Shown here: positions 46,075-54,655 of the stretch, piece by piece
Layout: each line of letters starts with the position of its first letter
Numbering within the stretch: the stretch's first letter is position 1
Source: Opitutia bacterium UBA7350
GTDB taxonomy: Bacteria; Verrucomicrobiota; Verrucomicrobiia; Opitutales; Coraliomargaritaceae
Assembly (NCBI GenBank): GCA_949524905.1
Contig: CATINC010000015.1
Location: 108,972 to 172,971 of the forward strand
Reading direction: 5' to 3'
DNA: 64,000 nt
Position numbers and translations under genes: made by a program
Notes under the pieces: model-generated
Told to the model about the DNA's origin: nothing
The model's input: only the letters and a program-made list of their open reading frames with translations
The model's database searches: none

Positions 46075-46902
46075 TTAGCTTTCATTAAAGCAAGATTCAA
46101 TCTCTGCAATAAAAGCCTCCGTACCAGCATAATAGGGTGAAAATTCCATTTGAGGATTAAACCGCTTTAAAGGAAAAGGACTCGCCTCGGTAAACTGAAT
46201 GCGTACCTCACTTGCCCCACAGAGCGCATACGCCGCCGCTAAATCCCAAACTTTAACGCGGAAATCAATCGCCCCACTCAAATACCCCGTAGCCACCTGT
46301 GCCATCGTCAAAGCCCCGCTTCCTAGACAGCGAACCCGATATCGCGAAAGCAGCGGCTCCAATAACCGTAGTTGCTTTGCCGGCATCGGGAAATGAAGCC
46401 CTAGCATCGCCTGAGCTTCCGCCGCAAGCACATGGCGATCCAGGCGTTTACGCTCACGGAAAAGTCCATGCGCGGCCCCGCCTTCAAGGATACTGCCCGT
46501 CATATGTTCGTATAAAAACCCATAAACGGGCAGCCCTTCATATAAAAGTGCTAGAGAAATGGCACAAGCGGGGAAACCCAGAGCATAATTGTTAGTCCCG
46601 TCTATAGGATCCAAAACCCAAGCAAACGGTGCCTCTAAAATTTGGTCCTCGTCCATCGGTCCAGACTCCTCGCTACAAAAATCATCCTCAGGAAAATCAC
46701 GGCGCAGGCACATCGCAACTTGCTCTGAAATAGCAAAATCAGCAAACGTCACCCGTGTGTCATCCGCCTTCCATTCAGATGGCACTTCGCCAAACTGCCG
46801 AGCAAAGAACCCGATCTGACGCTTGATGGCTTCACGCCCAGCATGGATTCGCTGCCTAAGTTGGGTGGCCTGGCGTGCATGCGCCTGTCGATTTCCGCTC
46901 AT
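46075..46902 (-). CDS. inositol-monophosphatase-family sugar/nucleotide phosphatase
   Basis: 275 residues with the FIG/IMPase metal-site motifs: SEESG, VLDPIDGTNNYALGFP, and the C-terminal VKVWDLAAAYALCGASE. These families dephosphorylate inositol-1-phosphate, fructose-1,6-bisphosphate, histidinol phosphate or PAP; which one is not decided by sequence here. Last gene of the minus-strand overlapped operon, 40 bases after the TPR gene. Confidence 0.9.
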   Translation of the reverse strand: MSGNRQAHARQATQLRQRIHAGREAIKRQIGFFARQFGEVPSEWKADDTRVTFADFAISEQVAMCLRRDFPEDDFCSEESGPMDEDQILEAPFAWVLDPIDGTNNYALGFPACAISLALLYEGLPVYGFLYEHMTGSILEGGAAHGLFRERKRLDRHVLAAEAQAMLGLHFPMPAKQLRLLEPLLSRYRVRCLGSGALTMAQVATGYLSGAIDFRVKVWDLAAAYALCGASEVRIQFTEASPFPLKRFNPQMEFSPYYAGTEAFIAEIESCFNES

Positions 46903-46942
46903 AACTTATTTATTCCTTCGATTCTGCGCAGACAAGCAACGA

Positions 46943-47752
46943 TTATTCCCTATCTTCACGAAAACGAGCATCACTCAAAAGCTCAAGCTTTACCTCCAAT
47001 TCACAGATTCGATCGAGAACAAGATCCGCCTGTGCCATTGGATCGTCCGGTAAGCTCAAATAAAGCTCCTTTAAAAAAGTATAGGCCACCTCGGTTTTGC
47101 CTTGGAGTACTAATAAGTCCGCATAGATACGCGCTACATAGTAGGGAGCGTCCTTTTCTTTTGAGGCCCTGAGAAACCATTCCGCTGCCGATTCATAATC
47201 CTGAAGTCGATTCAAATATATCTGCCCTATTTCAACCTTTAAGCGAGCGCTATTGGGATGGTAATTCAAAGCTTGCTCGAGTAATGCAAGCGCTTCATTC
47301 GCTTGTTCCTTAATAATGCGCCCTTGCTCAGCTTTGGATAGAAGTGCATGACCACCCGCAGTCGCTATGCGCCAATGCGGGACATCATAGCCCACCATTC
47401 GCGCACTATTGATCCAAAAAAACTCAGGCCGCGGATCAATGCGGGTTACCAACCGGATAAGCACATTTAAGCCGACCCTATCTCGCGCCTCCCAATAACG
47501 ATTTAACTGCAACCAAGCAAAATCAGCTACTAAAGAACGTAAACCGCCAAGTACCCCTAAAACAACCCCCTGACCGGCAGACTTACCCAGTGAATCCATT
47601 CGTAACTCCGCCTGTTCAGACTGAACAAGCTGCCAACATGCCCTTTCAATTGGACGCATAACGAAGGCTGCTAACCATAATAACAGCACCGCCACCAACC
47701 AGCTTTGCAAGCGACGCAGTATGAACGATTCCATTGCACCGATTGATCGCAC
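46943..47752 (-). CDS. membrane-anchored TPR protein
   Basis: 269 residues. Starts at GTG 47752, sharing the final base of the permease stop (TAGTG) and preceded by GGGAG five bases upstream; an ATG at 47734 is less well served. One N-terminal transmembrane helix (about 14-32; LVAVLLLWLAAFVM), then a second less hydrophobic stretch, then two to three TPR-like helical repeats (NEALALLEQALNYHPNSARLKVEIG, YLNRLQDYESAAEWFLRASKE, ADLLVLQGKTEVAYTFLKELYLSLPDDPMA). Probably a scaffold for the ABC transporter whose genes it overlaps. Confidence 0.8.
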   Translation of the reverse strand: MRSIGAMESFILRRLQSWLVAVLLLWLAAFVMRPIERACWQLVQSEQAELRMDSLGKSAGQGVVLGVLGGLRSLVADFAWLQLNRYWEARDRVGLNVLIRLVTRIDPRPEFFWINSARMVGYDVPHWRIATAGGHALLSKAEQGRIIKEQANEALALLEQALNYHPNSARLKVEIGQIYLNRLQDYESAAEWFLRASKEKDAPYYVARIYADLLVLQGKTEVAYTFLKELYLSLPDDPMAQADLVLDRICELEVKLELLSDARFREDRE

Positions 47753-48567
47753 TATAGCTCCCGACGTTTAAAGTTCCACCATGCCAAGCACAAATACACC
47801 CAAGCATAAACCGCAGCATACAATAACATTGAAATCGCGATTAAACTCGTAAGCCCCGTGGCATTCATATGACCCAACTGGTCACCCACATTAAATATCT
47901 GTAGATTTGGGAAAATCCCGGCAAAAACTTGAACCAACCATCGCAGGGGCAACCAAGTAATCTCACTGTGGCTTTCTCGAGCAATATACTGCAACTGACC
48001 CACCAGCATAAAAAGAAAAGAAACCATCATGGTATACAGATACGATCGCGCAAAACTACCCACGAGCAAACAAGCCGCGCTCAGTACTCCAAAACGAGCC
48101 CATTGCAATAAACCATATAACCAAATTTCCCCATAATGCACTAATCCATCGACCTCCACAACAGGTAGAGCCCGCACGCGTAGAAATAATAATACCGTCA
48201 TTAAACCACACAACAATATCACAAATATCAGCATTAATAACTGCACCCCAAAAAACTTACCGAGTATAAAATCAAAATGCCGAATCGGTTTTGCCAATAA
48301 AGTGTGTGCTGTTCGATTTTCAATCTCGCTGTAAAAAAGCTGTGTGCTCGCTGCAATCACCAAAATGGATCCCAGAAAAAATAGCGTTCCAAAACTGAAA
48401 TCGATCACAAATTTTAATTCATCCACTCCAAAGTCAAATTGTTGAAAATAGCCGGCACCCAATAGCATCCCCGCGCCCATCAAGAGCACGATGTAAAAAA
48501 ATTTCTGCCGCACCGCTTCTGTAAAGGTCAGTCCGCACACCGCTAAAATTTGATCCAATCGCAGCAT
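47752..48567 (-). CDS. ABC-2-type transporter permease
   Basis: 271 residues with six hydrophobic segments and the ABC-2 layout: an N-terminal helix, FFLGSILVIAASTQLFYSEIENRTAHTLLAKPI (the typical cytoplasmic elbow), GKFFGVQLLMLIFVILLCGLMTVLLF, and further helices with LVGSFARSYLYTMMVSFLF. Its ATG at 48567 overlaps the TGA of the ATPase gene by one base (TGATG), an arrangement linked to coupled translation. Membrane partner of the ATPase; substrate unknown, probably an exporter. Confidence 0.9.
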   Translation of the reverse strand: MLRLDQILAVCGLTFTEAVRQKFFYIVLLMGAGMLLGAGYFQQFDFGVDELKFVIDFSFGTLFFLGSILVIAASTQLFYSEIENRTAHTLLAKPIRHFDFILGKFFGVQLLMLIFVILLCGLMTVLLFLRVRALPVVEVDGLVHYGEIWLYGLLQWARFGVLSAACLLVGSFARSYLYTMMVSFLFMLVGQLQYIARESHSEITWLPLRWLVQVFAGIFPNLQIFNVGDQLGHMNATGLTSLIAISMLLYAAVYAWVYLCLAWWNFKRREL

Positions 48568-49427
48568 CACGACATACCCTCCGTCTCCTCTTTAATGGTT
48601 CGCGAGAATAAGGCATCCAAACCTCGCCGCGCTGGTGCGACCTCACACAATTCACCACCCGCAGCCTCAATCGCAGCCTCCACTGCCGACCGACCCGATG
48701 CGTCCAAGCCGTTCGCCACAAAGGCTGCTGTCCCTTCTCGTGTCAATAAATCATCTACTGATCCCTCACACAAAAGCCTTCCCTTATTTAAAATAGCAAC
48801 GCGGTCACACAATCGCTCCATTTGACCCAACAAATGCGAACTCACTAAGATTGTTTTTCCCTGACCCTTTAATGCCCGGATGATTTTGCCAATCCCATCG
48901 GTTCCCTCTGGATCCACCCCTGCAGTTGGCTCATCCAGGATCAATAACTTAGGATCATGCAATAAAGCCTGCGCTAAACCAATACGCTGTAACATTCCTT
49001 TTGAATAAGTCCCCAGACAGCGACTCGCCGCTGATTCCATCCCAACTTGACCTAAGGCACACATAATTTGAGCTTCCCGCTCCCTCCGAGGCACCCCCGA
49101 AATCCGTGAATAATAATTTAACAATTCCCTGCCCGTTAGGAAGCGATAAAAATGCGGCACCTCCGGCAGGTAACCTAATACACGCCGTGCACCCAAACTT
49201 CCTGCATGCATTCCAAAAATGTGAGCCGCCCCGCGCGATGGCCGTATGAGGCCCAGCAAAAGCTTCATCATGGTACTCTTGCCGCATCCATTAGGTCCTA
49301 GCAAACCATAGATTTGACCGGCTTCTATTTCTAAACTCAAGCCATCCAATGCCCGTACCTGCTTACCGCGCATGCCAACCGGAAAATCTTTTAATAGATT
49401 TCTTATTTCTATCGCTAATTCACCCAT
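48567..49427 (-). CDS. ABC transporter ATP-binding protein
   Basis: 286 residues from ATG 49427 (MGELAIEIRNLLKDF); the frame opens 12 bases earlier. Walker A GPNGCGKSTMMKLLLG, Q-loop region YLPEVPHFYRFLTGRELL, signature YSKGMLQRIGLAQALLHDPKLLILDEPTAGVDPEG (recognised in parts: signature, Walker B, D-loop), H-loop SSHLLGQMERL, then a C-terminal extension of about 60 residues typical of ABC-2 exporters. Start overlaps acyP's stop region by 8 bases; followed by its permease. Confidence 0.94.
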   Translation of the reverse strand: MGELAIEIRNLLKDFPVGMRGKQVRALDGLSLEIEAGQIYGLLGPNGCGKSTMMKLLLGLIRPSRGAAHIFGMHAGSLGARRVLGYLPEVPHFYRFLTGRELLNYYSRISGVPRREREAQIMCALGQVGMESAASRCLGTYSKGMLQRIGLAQALLHDPKLLILDEPTAGVDPEGTDGIGKIIRALKGQGKTILVSSHLLGQMERLCDRVAILNKGRLLCEGSVDDLLTREGTAAFVANGLDASGRSAVEAAIEAAGGELCEVAPARRGLDALFSRTIKEETEGMS

Positions 49428-49710
49428 CGGTAGTCGCAATTGTAAAACCCTTGCATTTCCGAGGCCCCGCTCCGGATTTGGTCTCTACTTTTTTGATGTA
49501 GCTCCATAATTCATCCTGCACCTCTGCAACAAATGCCCGCACTTCTTCCTCAACACCTTCTGCAAGCAAGTGCACCCGACCATCCACTAAATTACGAACA
49601 ATGCCTCCAACTTCATAAGCCTTGGCTACCTGTACGGCTTGATAGCGAAACCCAACACCCTGAACGTGTCCCTCAAACCAAGCATTTAAATGAAATACAT
49701 TATCTTCCAT
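49420..49710 (-). CDS. acyP: acylphosphatase
   Basis: 96 residues from ATG 49710; a TTG six bases earlier is in frame. Hydrolyses acyl phosphates such as acetyl phosphate. The catalytic arginine is in the GHVQGVGFRYQ motif and the catalytic asparagine in GIVRNLVDGRV. Ends KGFTIATTDG, slightly different from the usual F-x-I-R-Y. Sits at the head of the ABC operon, overlapping the ATPase gene by 8 bases; a functional link is not evident. Confidence 0.9.
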   Translation of the reverse strand: MEDNVFHLNAWFEGHVQGVGFRYQAVQVAKAYEVGGIVRNLVDGRVHLLAEGVEEEVRAFVAEVQDELWSYIKKVETKSGAGPRKCKGFTIATTDG

Positions 49711-49720
49711 ATACAAATTT

Positions 49721-49918
49721 CTAAGAGTCCTTTTCGTGCACTTCCAGATAATTCAGAGCCTCAACCGCTTCTTTGAAATCAGCCAAGCTTCCCAGTTGTC
49801 GATAAATGAACCAATTTACGTTGAGTAAGCCCATCGCCAAACAACAGAATTTCAAAAAGGTGGTTGATTTCGAGTTAGCCAGAGGCATGCTTTTCAATCT
49901 ATCACCCAACTTTTTCAT
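49721..49918 (-). CDS. putative 65-residue membrane protein
   Basis: From ATG 49918 (MKKLGDRLKSMPLANSKSTTF) to TAG at 49721. A basic N-terminus, one hydrophobic segment (FLKFCCLAMGLLNVNWFIY, about 23-41) and an acidic C-terminal helix (LADFKEAVEALNYLEVHEKDS) give a plausible single-span inner-membrane protein with the N-terminus inside. It precedes acyP by 10 bases and its last codons contain AAGGA, the likely acyP Shine-Dalgarno. Its start codon lies on the same TCATGA as the divergent gene on the plus strand. Unrecognised family. Confidence 0.55.
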   Translation of the reverse strand: MKKLGDRLKSMPLANSKSTTFLKFCCLAMGLLNVNWFIYRQLGSLADFKEAVEALNYLEVHEKDS

Positions 49919-50606
49919 GAGCGAACCAGATTTTGAGAATTCCGAAAGCAATTGGGATGAATTTGCCAAAGGTCCATTTTGGGGTGAATCACAATGGCGG
50001 GGATATCTCAATGCTGCCGACCGAGAAGTAGCTCGATTTTTGTCATACTATAACTCTCTAAAGGATAAGCCTAACCATTTGGATGAAATCGCTACCCTCA
50101 TGGGTTGGGATGCAAATGACATTTCAATGACGGATGAGTTCAGTAACCCTGAACTTGAGGACGATGACCCCAACGGACTAGAGAGCGATGCGAGTCCATA
50201 CACCCTTCATAAGCACCCCGTCATTATCGTTAGCAAAGCACTATATCGCTATCTACATCAAAGCTGGGGATACTACCTTCATCAAAGCGAAACTGAAGTT
50301 CCGGCTCAATTAGCTTGGGATTACGCGCAAAGTTTACACGAAGCAGAAATGAACGTCCTTCTCTCTATTCAGGCCCTTGATCTGGGAGACTTTGGGTTAA
50401 CCATTTGCCACCTCAAAAATAGTCTTCGAGCTTTAAATCAAAGCCTAGCGCACCTCGACCAGCTGGAGCATGTTAATCAAAAATTCCTCGAGGCTTTCCG
50501 ACGTGAAATCCATATTCGCATTTTCGATTTACGTGAACTTTGGATTCGAGTCATGAATGATTGTCGCACTGAGTGCCAACGTCGACCCAGTAGCGATGAC
50601 GACTAA
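49917..50606 (+). CDS. acidic hypothetical protein
   Basis: 229 residues from ATG 49917 (MSEPDFENSESNWDEFAKGPFW); an open frame runs back to 49806 but that part is antisense to the small membrane protein and reads poorly. Not recognised. N-terminal acidic, aromatic stretch (WDEFAKGPFWGESQWRGYL), an acidic loop (ELEDDDPNGLESDASPYT), then a helical region (PVIIVSKALYRYLHQSWGYYLHQ..., LHEAEMNVLLSIQALDLGDFGLTICHLKNSLRALNQSLAHLDQL) with metal-site-like spacing but no certain motif. Ends RRPSSDDD. Followed 34 bases later by the PhoD-like gene. The start overlaps a divergent start. Confidence 0.6.
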   Translation: MSEPDFENSESNWDEFAKGPFWGESQWRGYLNAADREVARFLSYYNSLKDKPNHLDEIATLMGWDANDISMTDEFSNPELEDDDPNGLESDASPYTLHKHPVIIVSKALYRYLHQSWGYYLHQSETEVPAQLAWDYAQSLHEAEMNVLLSIQALDLGDFGLTICHLKNSLRALNQSLAHLDQLEHVNQKFLEAFRREIHIRIFDLRELWIRVMNDCRTECQRRPSSDDD

Positions 50607-50640
50607 AGCTATCCCATGGCTTAGTACACAAATGCCACAA

Positions 50641-51957
50641 ATGGATATAACTCTTCCTAGATTATTTACGCTTATCCTTTTCATGCTATCTACAAACGGC
50701 ATGCTCTTTGCGGATATCATCGCTGGACCAATGCTGGCAAATGCGGAAATGCGTGAAGCTACAATTTGGGTTCAAACGGATGCGCCCGCTGTTATTCGCG
50801 TAAAATATCAAAATGAGAATAATAATGCTTGGTGGAGCCTCCCCGCCGAAACCAACCCAAACCTTGCCAACACCACCACAATCAAACTTCGACAGATTGA
50901 ACCCGGCCAGCAATACCAATATCGCATTGAAGTAGACGGGGAAATTACCCAACTTGGAGGAAATTTTAAATCTCCAGATTTTTACCATGAACGCACCCCG
51001 CCACCTGATATTCGTATTGCAGTCGGCGGTGCCCACTACGCCGTTCAAGAAAATTATGAACCTCCATACCAGATCCTCGGCGGCGGATACTCAATCTTTA
51101 ATACAATCCTAAAAAATAAACCCGACTACATGATATGGACCGGAAATACCGCACACCTTCGCGAAAGCGACTGGACCACCCAAAGCGGTTACCTCAAACG
51201 CTACACCACTGCTCGTGCCGTCCCAGAACTTCAAAGATTACTTGCCAATGTACCCCATGTCGCCACCTGGGCGCAGCATGAGTACGCCTTAAAAAATGTC
51301 GGCAAACACTATGCAAACCGAGCATTTGCAGAACAATCGTTCAGAGCTTTCTGGCCACTGCCCGCCACCATACCTGACCTTCCTGGGATTATGACCCGCT
51401 TCCGGTGCTCCGATGTCGATTTCATTTTATTGGATGTACGCAGTCATCGCATTAATTCTGTAAAATCTGATAACTTTCCCGAAATCCTTGGTGATATTCA
51501 AATCGAGTGGCTTCGGCAAGAGTTGGTCGCCAGCACTGCCACTTTTAAAGTAGTGATCGCAGGTGCACCTATCCTTAACCCCGCAGATAACCCAGCGAAT
51601 CTCAGCGCAGCAAACTACGAACAAAATAAACTTTTAGAAATGCTTCGCTCTGAGAAAATTGGTGGGCTCTTCTTCATCAGCGGTGGTAAAAGTAACGGTG
51701 AATTAACCCGTCTTGTTCACGCTAATAGCTATAATATTTACGATCTCACGGTCGGCCCTCTCACCGCCATCCCGTCTGAGAGTAACGAGCTCAACTTTTT
51801 CCGTATGCCTGGAACAAATACCTTAGAACGACAATTTGCACTCATTGATTTTGAAGGCCCAGAAGATGACCGCCAGATTCGTATTCGAGTCATCAATCTA
51901 GAAGGTAATGAAATCTGGAGTCGTGTCATCAAAGCCAGTCAGCTTTCCCGAAAGTAA
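50641..51957 (+). CDS. secreted PhoD-like protein with degenerate metal site (likely pseudo-phosphatase)
   Basis: 438 residues from ATG 50641 with a signal peptide (PRLFTLILFMLSTNGMLFA, cut near residue 24). The N-domain is a PhoD-type fibronectin-like module (GPMLANAEMREATIWVQTDAPAVIRVKY, LRQIEPGQQYQYRIEVDGE). The rest follows PhoD architecture: IRIAVGGAHYA, PDYMIWTGNTAHLRESD, VATWAQHEYALKNV, DFILLDVRSHRI, ILGDIQIEWLRQEL, and SGGKSNGELTRL. In active members these are GDxIY, TWDDHxxGxND and SGDRHxSEL; here the aspartates and histidines are lost (residues 211-215 A-Q-H-E-Y, 348-354 G-G-K-S-N-G-E). So metal binding and phosphatase activity are doubtful. Convergent with the TolB-like gene. Confidence 0.8.
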   Translation: MDITLPRLFTLILFMLSTNGMLFADIIAGPMLANAEMREATIWVQTDAPAVIRVKYQNENNNAWWSLPAETNPNLANTTTIKLRQIEPGQQYQYRIEVDGEITQLGGNFKSPDFYHERTPPPDIRIAVGGAHYAVQENYEPPYQILGGGYSIFNTILKNKPDYMIWTGNTAHLRESDWTTQSGYLKRYTTARAVPELQRLLANVPHVATWAQHEYALKNVGKHYANRAFAEQSFRAFWPLPATIPDLPGIMTRFRCSDVDFILLDVRSHRINSVKSDNFPEILGDIQIEWLRQELVASTATFKVVIAGAPILNPADNPANLSAANYEQNKLLEMLRSEKIGGLFFISGGKSNGELTRLVHANSYNIYDLTVGPLTAIPSESNELNFFRMPGTNTLERQFALIDFEGPEDDRQIRIRVINLEGNEIWSRVIKASQLSRK

Positions 51958-51962
51958 CTGCC

Positions 51963-53162
51963 TTAGTAGACGAAACTTGCGCTCGAAGCCGAACCAAAAG
52001 ACCTGCGGTGTAAAGGGCTTATTTTACCACTCAGGGTGTCCAAAAGCATCAAACGTGTCCCCACATCTTTTCGCTCTGTGAAAATTAAATGTCGCCCATC
52101 ATTCGTCCAGGTAGGCTCAACCGCCGACCCTCTAATTGAAGTCAGGATTCGAGCACGGCCTTGCCGAGCATCATAAAGAGCAATTTGGAATCCGCCCTCT
52201 GTTGCAGCGGTAAAAGCAATTTGATCCGCATATATAGGATTCCATGAAGGCTCGGTACAAAAACGACTCACCTGGGTAGCCAAACGTCTTACCTTTCCCC
52301 CTTTCGATGGCATCGTAAATAATTGTGGTTTGCCCTGCATATCGGAAGTAAATACCAGTTCGCTTCCATCCGGCGACCAACTTGGACCCGATTCAAGACT
52401 TCGATTACGTGTCAGTCGTCTCAAATCTCGACCTCGAGCATCACTCACGCAAAGCTCCGTGTCCCCTGAACCTGATATAACCATTGCAATACGTGTTCCA
52501 TCAGGACTGTAACACCCACCTGTATTGGTTCCTTTATAACTAGCAATGGTAGTACGCAAACCCGCCTCCAGATCAAATACATATAAATCCGGAAAACCTG
52601 ACTTAAAATAGGTCGTGCAAAGAATCTTTTTACCATCGGGTGACCAGCTTGTGCCCGTTACCAGAGCTTTATCAGAAGTTAAAGCAACCACCGAGCGAAA
52701 CATGAGGTCACTGGTGAACAGTTCACTTGTGCCATTTCGCTTACCTACAAAGGCGAGTTTACCAGCAAAAAACCCTGGCTTACCCGTGATATATTCAACG
52801 GCACGGTCACAACCGCGAAGTAATGCTTGGCTTGAGTCAACGCCCTCCGTCTGCGCTTCCCACATAACAGAAGCATTAACACCCGAACGCACTGAAACGC
52901 GCGCCGCATTCCCAAACGACTCCAGTCGAATAATGAAAGCTGCATCAGACGCCTGTCCTAAATGAAATCCGCCATGCAAGGCAAACGCTTGTTTACCTAA
53001 AGCAACGGACACGTCATCGTTTCCCTCCAGCGTAATCGAGGTTACCCCCTCTGTGCTGCGAATAATGCCCGGCAATACGATAACCGCTTCCGCTGAAGCG
53101 GAAGATATCCACACACCCTTCCAAGCAATCAGAAAAAGGGAGCATATTAACAAACTTCGCAT
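51963..53162 (-). CDS. tolB: TolB-like periplasmic beta-propeller protein
   Basis: 399 residues with a signal peptide (about 1-24). An N-terminal alpha/beta domain is followed from about residue 130 by WD40-like PD40 repeats: FAGKLAFVGKRNGTSELFTSD, SWSPDGKKILCTTY, CYSPDGTRIAMVISG, SWSPDGSELVFTSDMQGKPQLF, SWNPIYADQIAFTA, TWTNDGRHLIFTER. This is TolB architecture (Tol-Pal system, outer-membrane integrity, with Pal as partner). No tolA, tolQ, tolR or pal is in the window, so it could also be another PD40 envelope protein. Divergent from mrp. Confidence 0.82.
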   Translation of the reverse strand: MRSLLICSLFLIAWKGVWISSASAEAVIVLPGIIRSTEGVTSITLEGNDDVSVALGKQAFALHGGFHLGQASDAAFIIRLESFGNAARVSVRSGVNASVMWEAQTEGVDSSQALLRGCDRAVEYITGKPGFFAGKLAFVGKRNGTSELFTSDLMFRSVVALTSDKALVTGTSWSPDGKKILCTTYFKSGFPDLYVFDLEAGLRTTIASYKGTNTGGCYSPDGTRIAMVISGSGDTELCVSDARGRDLRRLTRNRSLESGPSWSPDGSELVFTSDMQGKPQLFTMPSKGGKVRRLATQVSRFCTEPSWNPIYADQIAFTAATEGGFQIALYDARQGRARILTSIRGSAVEPTWTNDGRHLIFTERKDVGTRLMLLDTLSGKISPLHRRSFGSASSASFVY

Positions 53163-53277
53163 ATAACTTTTGTGAGCATCTATTACCGATCTCGCAATTT
53201 CAAAGCATACAAACTTAGAAAATTTATCCTCTTTCAGATTGAGACCCTCAAAACACTCCCTTACTTATCTAACATAC

Positions 53278-54339
53278 ATGACTCCTGAAACAATCCAAGA
53301 AAACCTCAAAGCCATTAAATATCCCGGATTCAGTCGCGATATTGTTTCTTTTGGCTTAGTCCGTGAGATTCAAATCAATGACGGCATCGTCAACGTTTAC
53401 CTTGAACTCACCACCGCCGACCCCACCATCCCTGAAAAAATTGCTGCCGATATCAAAACTACCTTAGGCCGACTCGAGGGATGCAAAGAGGTTAAAGTTA
53501 AGATTGAAGTGAATGCGCCCAAACAAGCGAGCAAGGCCCAAAAGAATGACGAATCCCCAAGCCCCAATACCCTTGCAGGGGTAAAAACATGCATCGCCAT
53601 TGCCAGCGGTAAAGGCGGCGTGGGCAAATCAACCGTTGCCGTCAATCTTGGCTGTGCACTCCAAAAGCAACTCAGCAAAAATGGAGGCAAGCATGTCGGC
53701 ATACTCGACTGCGATATCTATGGACCTTCTGTGCCACTTATGCTGGGCGCAAGCGGCCGACCTGAACTTCGCAACAATAAGATTATCCCAGTTGAAAATT
53801 TCGGCGTTTCGACCATGTCGATGGGTTTTCTGGTCGATGATGAAACCCCGGTCGTCTGGCGAGGACCCATGATCATGAAGACCATCCAACAATTTGCACA
53901 GGATGTAGATTGGGGTGAGTTGGATATTCTTCTCATCGATTTACCCCCCGGAACAGGCGACGCCCAACTCTCCCTTGCTCAAACAATCCCGCTTGATGGT
54001 GCCCTAATCATAACGACTCCACAGGCCGCTGCCCATAATGTTGCTCGCCGCGGAGCTCGGATGTTTGAAAAAGTTAACGTGCCCTTAATGGGTGTTGTAG
54101 AAAATATGAGCTACCTTGAAAGTTCGGACGGCTCGCGTCAGGAAATATTCGGCTCAGGCGGCGGTGAAGCGACAGCGCAACAACTCGGCATCCCGCTTCT
54201 CACGCAGGTGCCCTTAGATCCCGAGCTGCGCATCGGCGGTGACCAAGGAATCCCCATCACTATTGGCAGCCCTGATTCAAACGCCGCCAAAGCTTTTCAC
54301 ACACTCGCGCTTCAAGTGATTGACATGATTGCCAAATAA
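53278..54339 (+). CDS. mrp: Mrp/ApbC iron-sulfur cluster carrier ATPase
   Basis: 353 residues from ATG 53278 (MTPETIQENLKAIKYPGFSRDIVSFG); the open frame starts 39 bases earlier. The N-terminal ~95 residues are the DUF59/MIP18 domain found in many Mrp proteins; then the P-loop NTPase: IAIASGKGGVGKSTVAVNLG (deviant Walker A), DCDIYGPSVPLMLG, WRGPMIMKTIQQF, LLIDLPPGTGDAQLSL. The C-terminal CxxC motif for cluster binding seen in many members is not visible: the region after NMSYLESSDGS contains no cysteine pair. Role: scaffold or transfer of Fe-S clusters. A small conserved-looking gene follows. Confidence 0.93.
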   Translation: MTPETIQENLKAIKYPGFSRDIVSFGLVREIQINDGIVNVYLELTTADPTIPEKIAADIKTTLGRLEGCKEVKVKIEVNAPKQASKAQKNDESPSPNTLAGVKTCIAIASGKGGVGKSTVAVNLGCALQKQLSKNGGKHVGILDCDIYGPSVPLMLGASGRPELRNNKIIPVENFGVSTMSMGFLVDDETPVVWRGPMIMKTIQQFAQDVDWGELDILLIDLPPGTGDAQLSLAQTIPLDGALIITTPQAAAHNVARRGARMFEKVNVPLMGVVENMSYLESSDGSRQEIFGSGGGEATAQQLGIPLLTQVPLDPELRIGGDQGIPITIGSPDSNAAKAFHTLALQVIDMIAK

Positions 54340-54382
54340 AATTATCCACCATATATAGTTTTTAGACTAATTTTGGCAATCG

Positions 54383-54595
54383 ATGAACCTAACCGAACAG
54401 ACAACAAAATCACGCTCAAGTGACTTCGCTAGAAATTCAAATCTCTACCGTGAATTTCTTGCGGAACGAAGTGAAATTCTTCGCCACAAGTGGTTAGAAT
54501 CTGAAAAGGCCGGATGTGATATCGGCTTTGAGCGCGCCCTCCTCGATTGGGTTCGTAAACACCGTAGTGCTTGGCGCCAAGATCGCCGAGCCTAG
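54383..54595 (+). CDS. small conserved-looking hypothetical protein (70 aa)
   Basis: 70 residues, highly helical and charged, with the stretch FLAERSEILRHKWLESEKAGCDIGFERALLDW followed by HRSAWRQ. I recognise this wording from small bacterial proteins or C-terminal domains that carry 'HKWxxSExxGxDIGxxxAxxxWxxxHRxxW', but cannot assign a function; it resembles DUF4032-type tails. No membrane segment or signal. 43 bases after mrp, then a terminator; probably transcribed with mrp. Confidence 0.7.
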   Translation: MNLTEQTTKSRSSDFARNSNLYREFLAERSEILRHKWLESEKAGCDIGFERALLDWVRKHRSAWRQDRRA

Positions 54596-54603
54596 TATAC
54601 TGT

Positions 54604-54633
54604 AAAAAAAAGCCCGCTTTGAGCGGGCGTTTT
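54604..54633. terminator. bidirectional terminator between the 70-aa gene and rpmG
   Basis: GCCCGCT at 54612-54618 pairs with AGCGGGC at 54622-54628 around a 3-base loop. An A-run precedes it and GTTTTC follows on the plus strand, so both convergent genes could use it. Confidence 0.85.
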
Positions 54634-54655
54634 CATTTACACAAACGAAAAAAAC

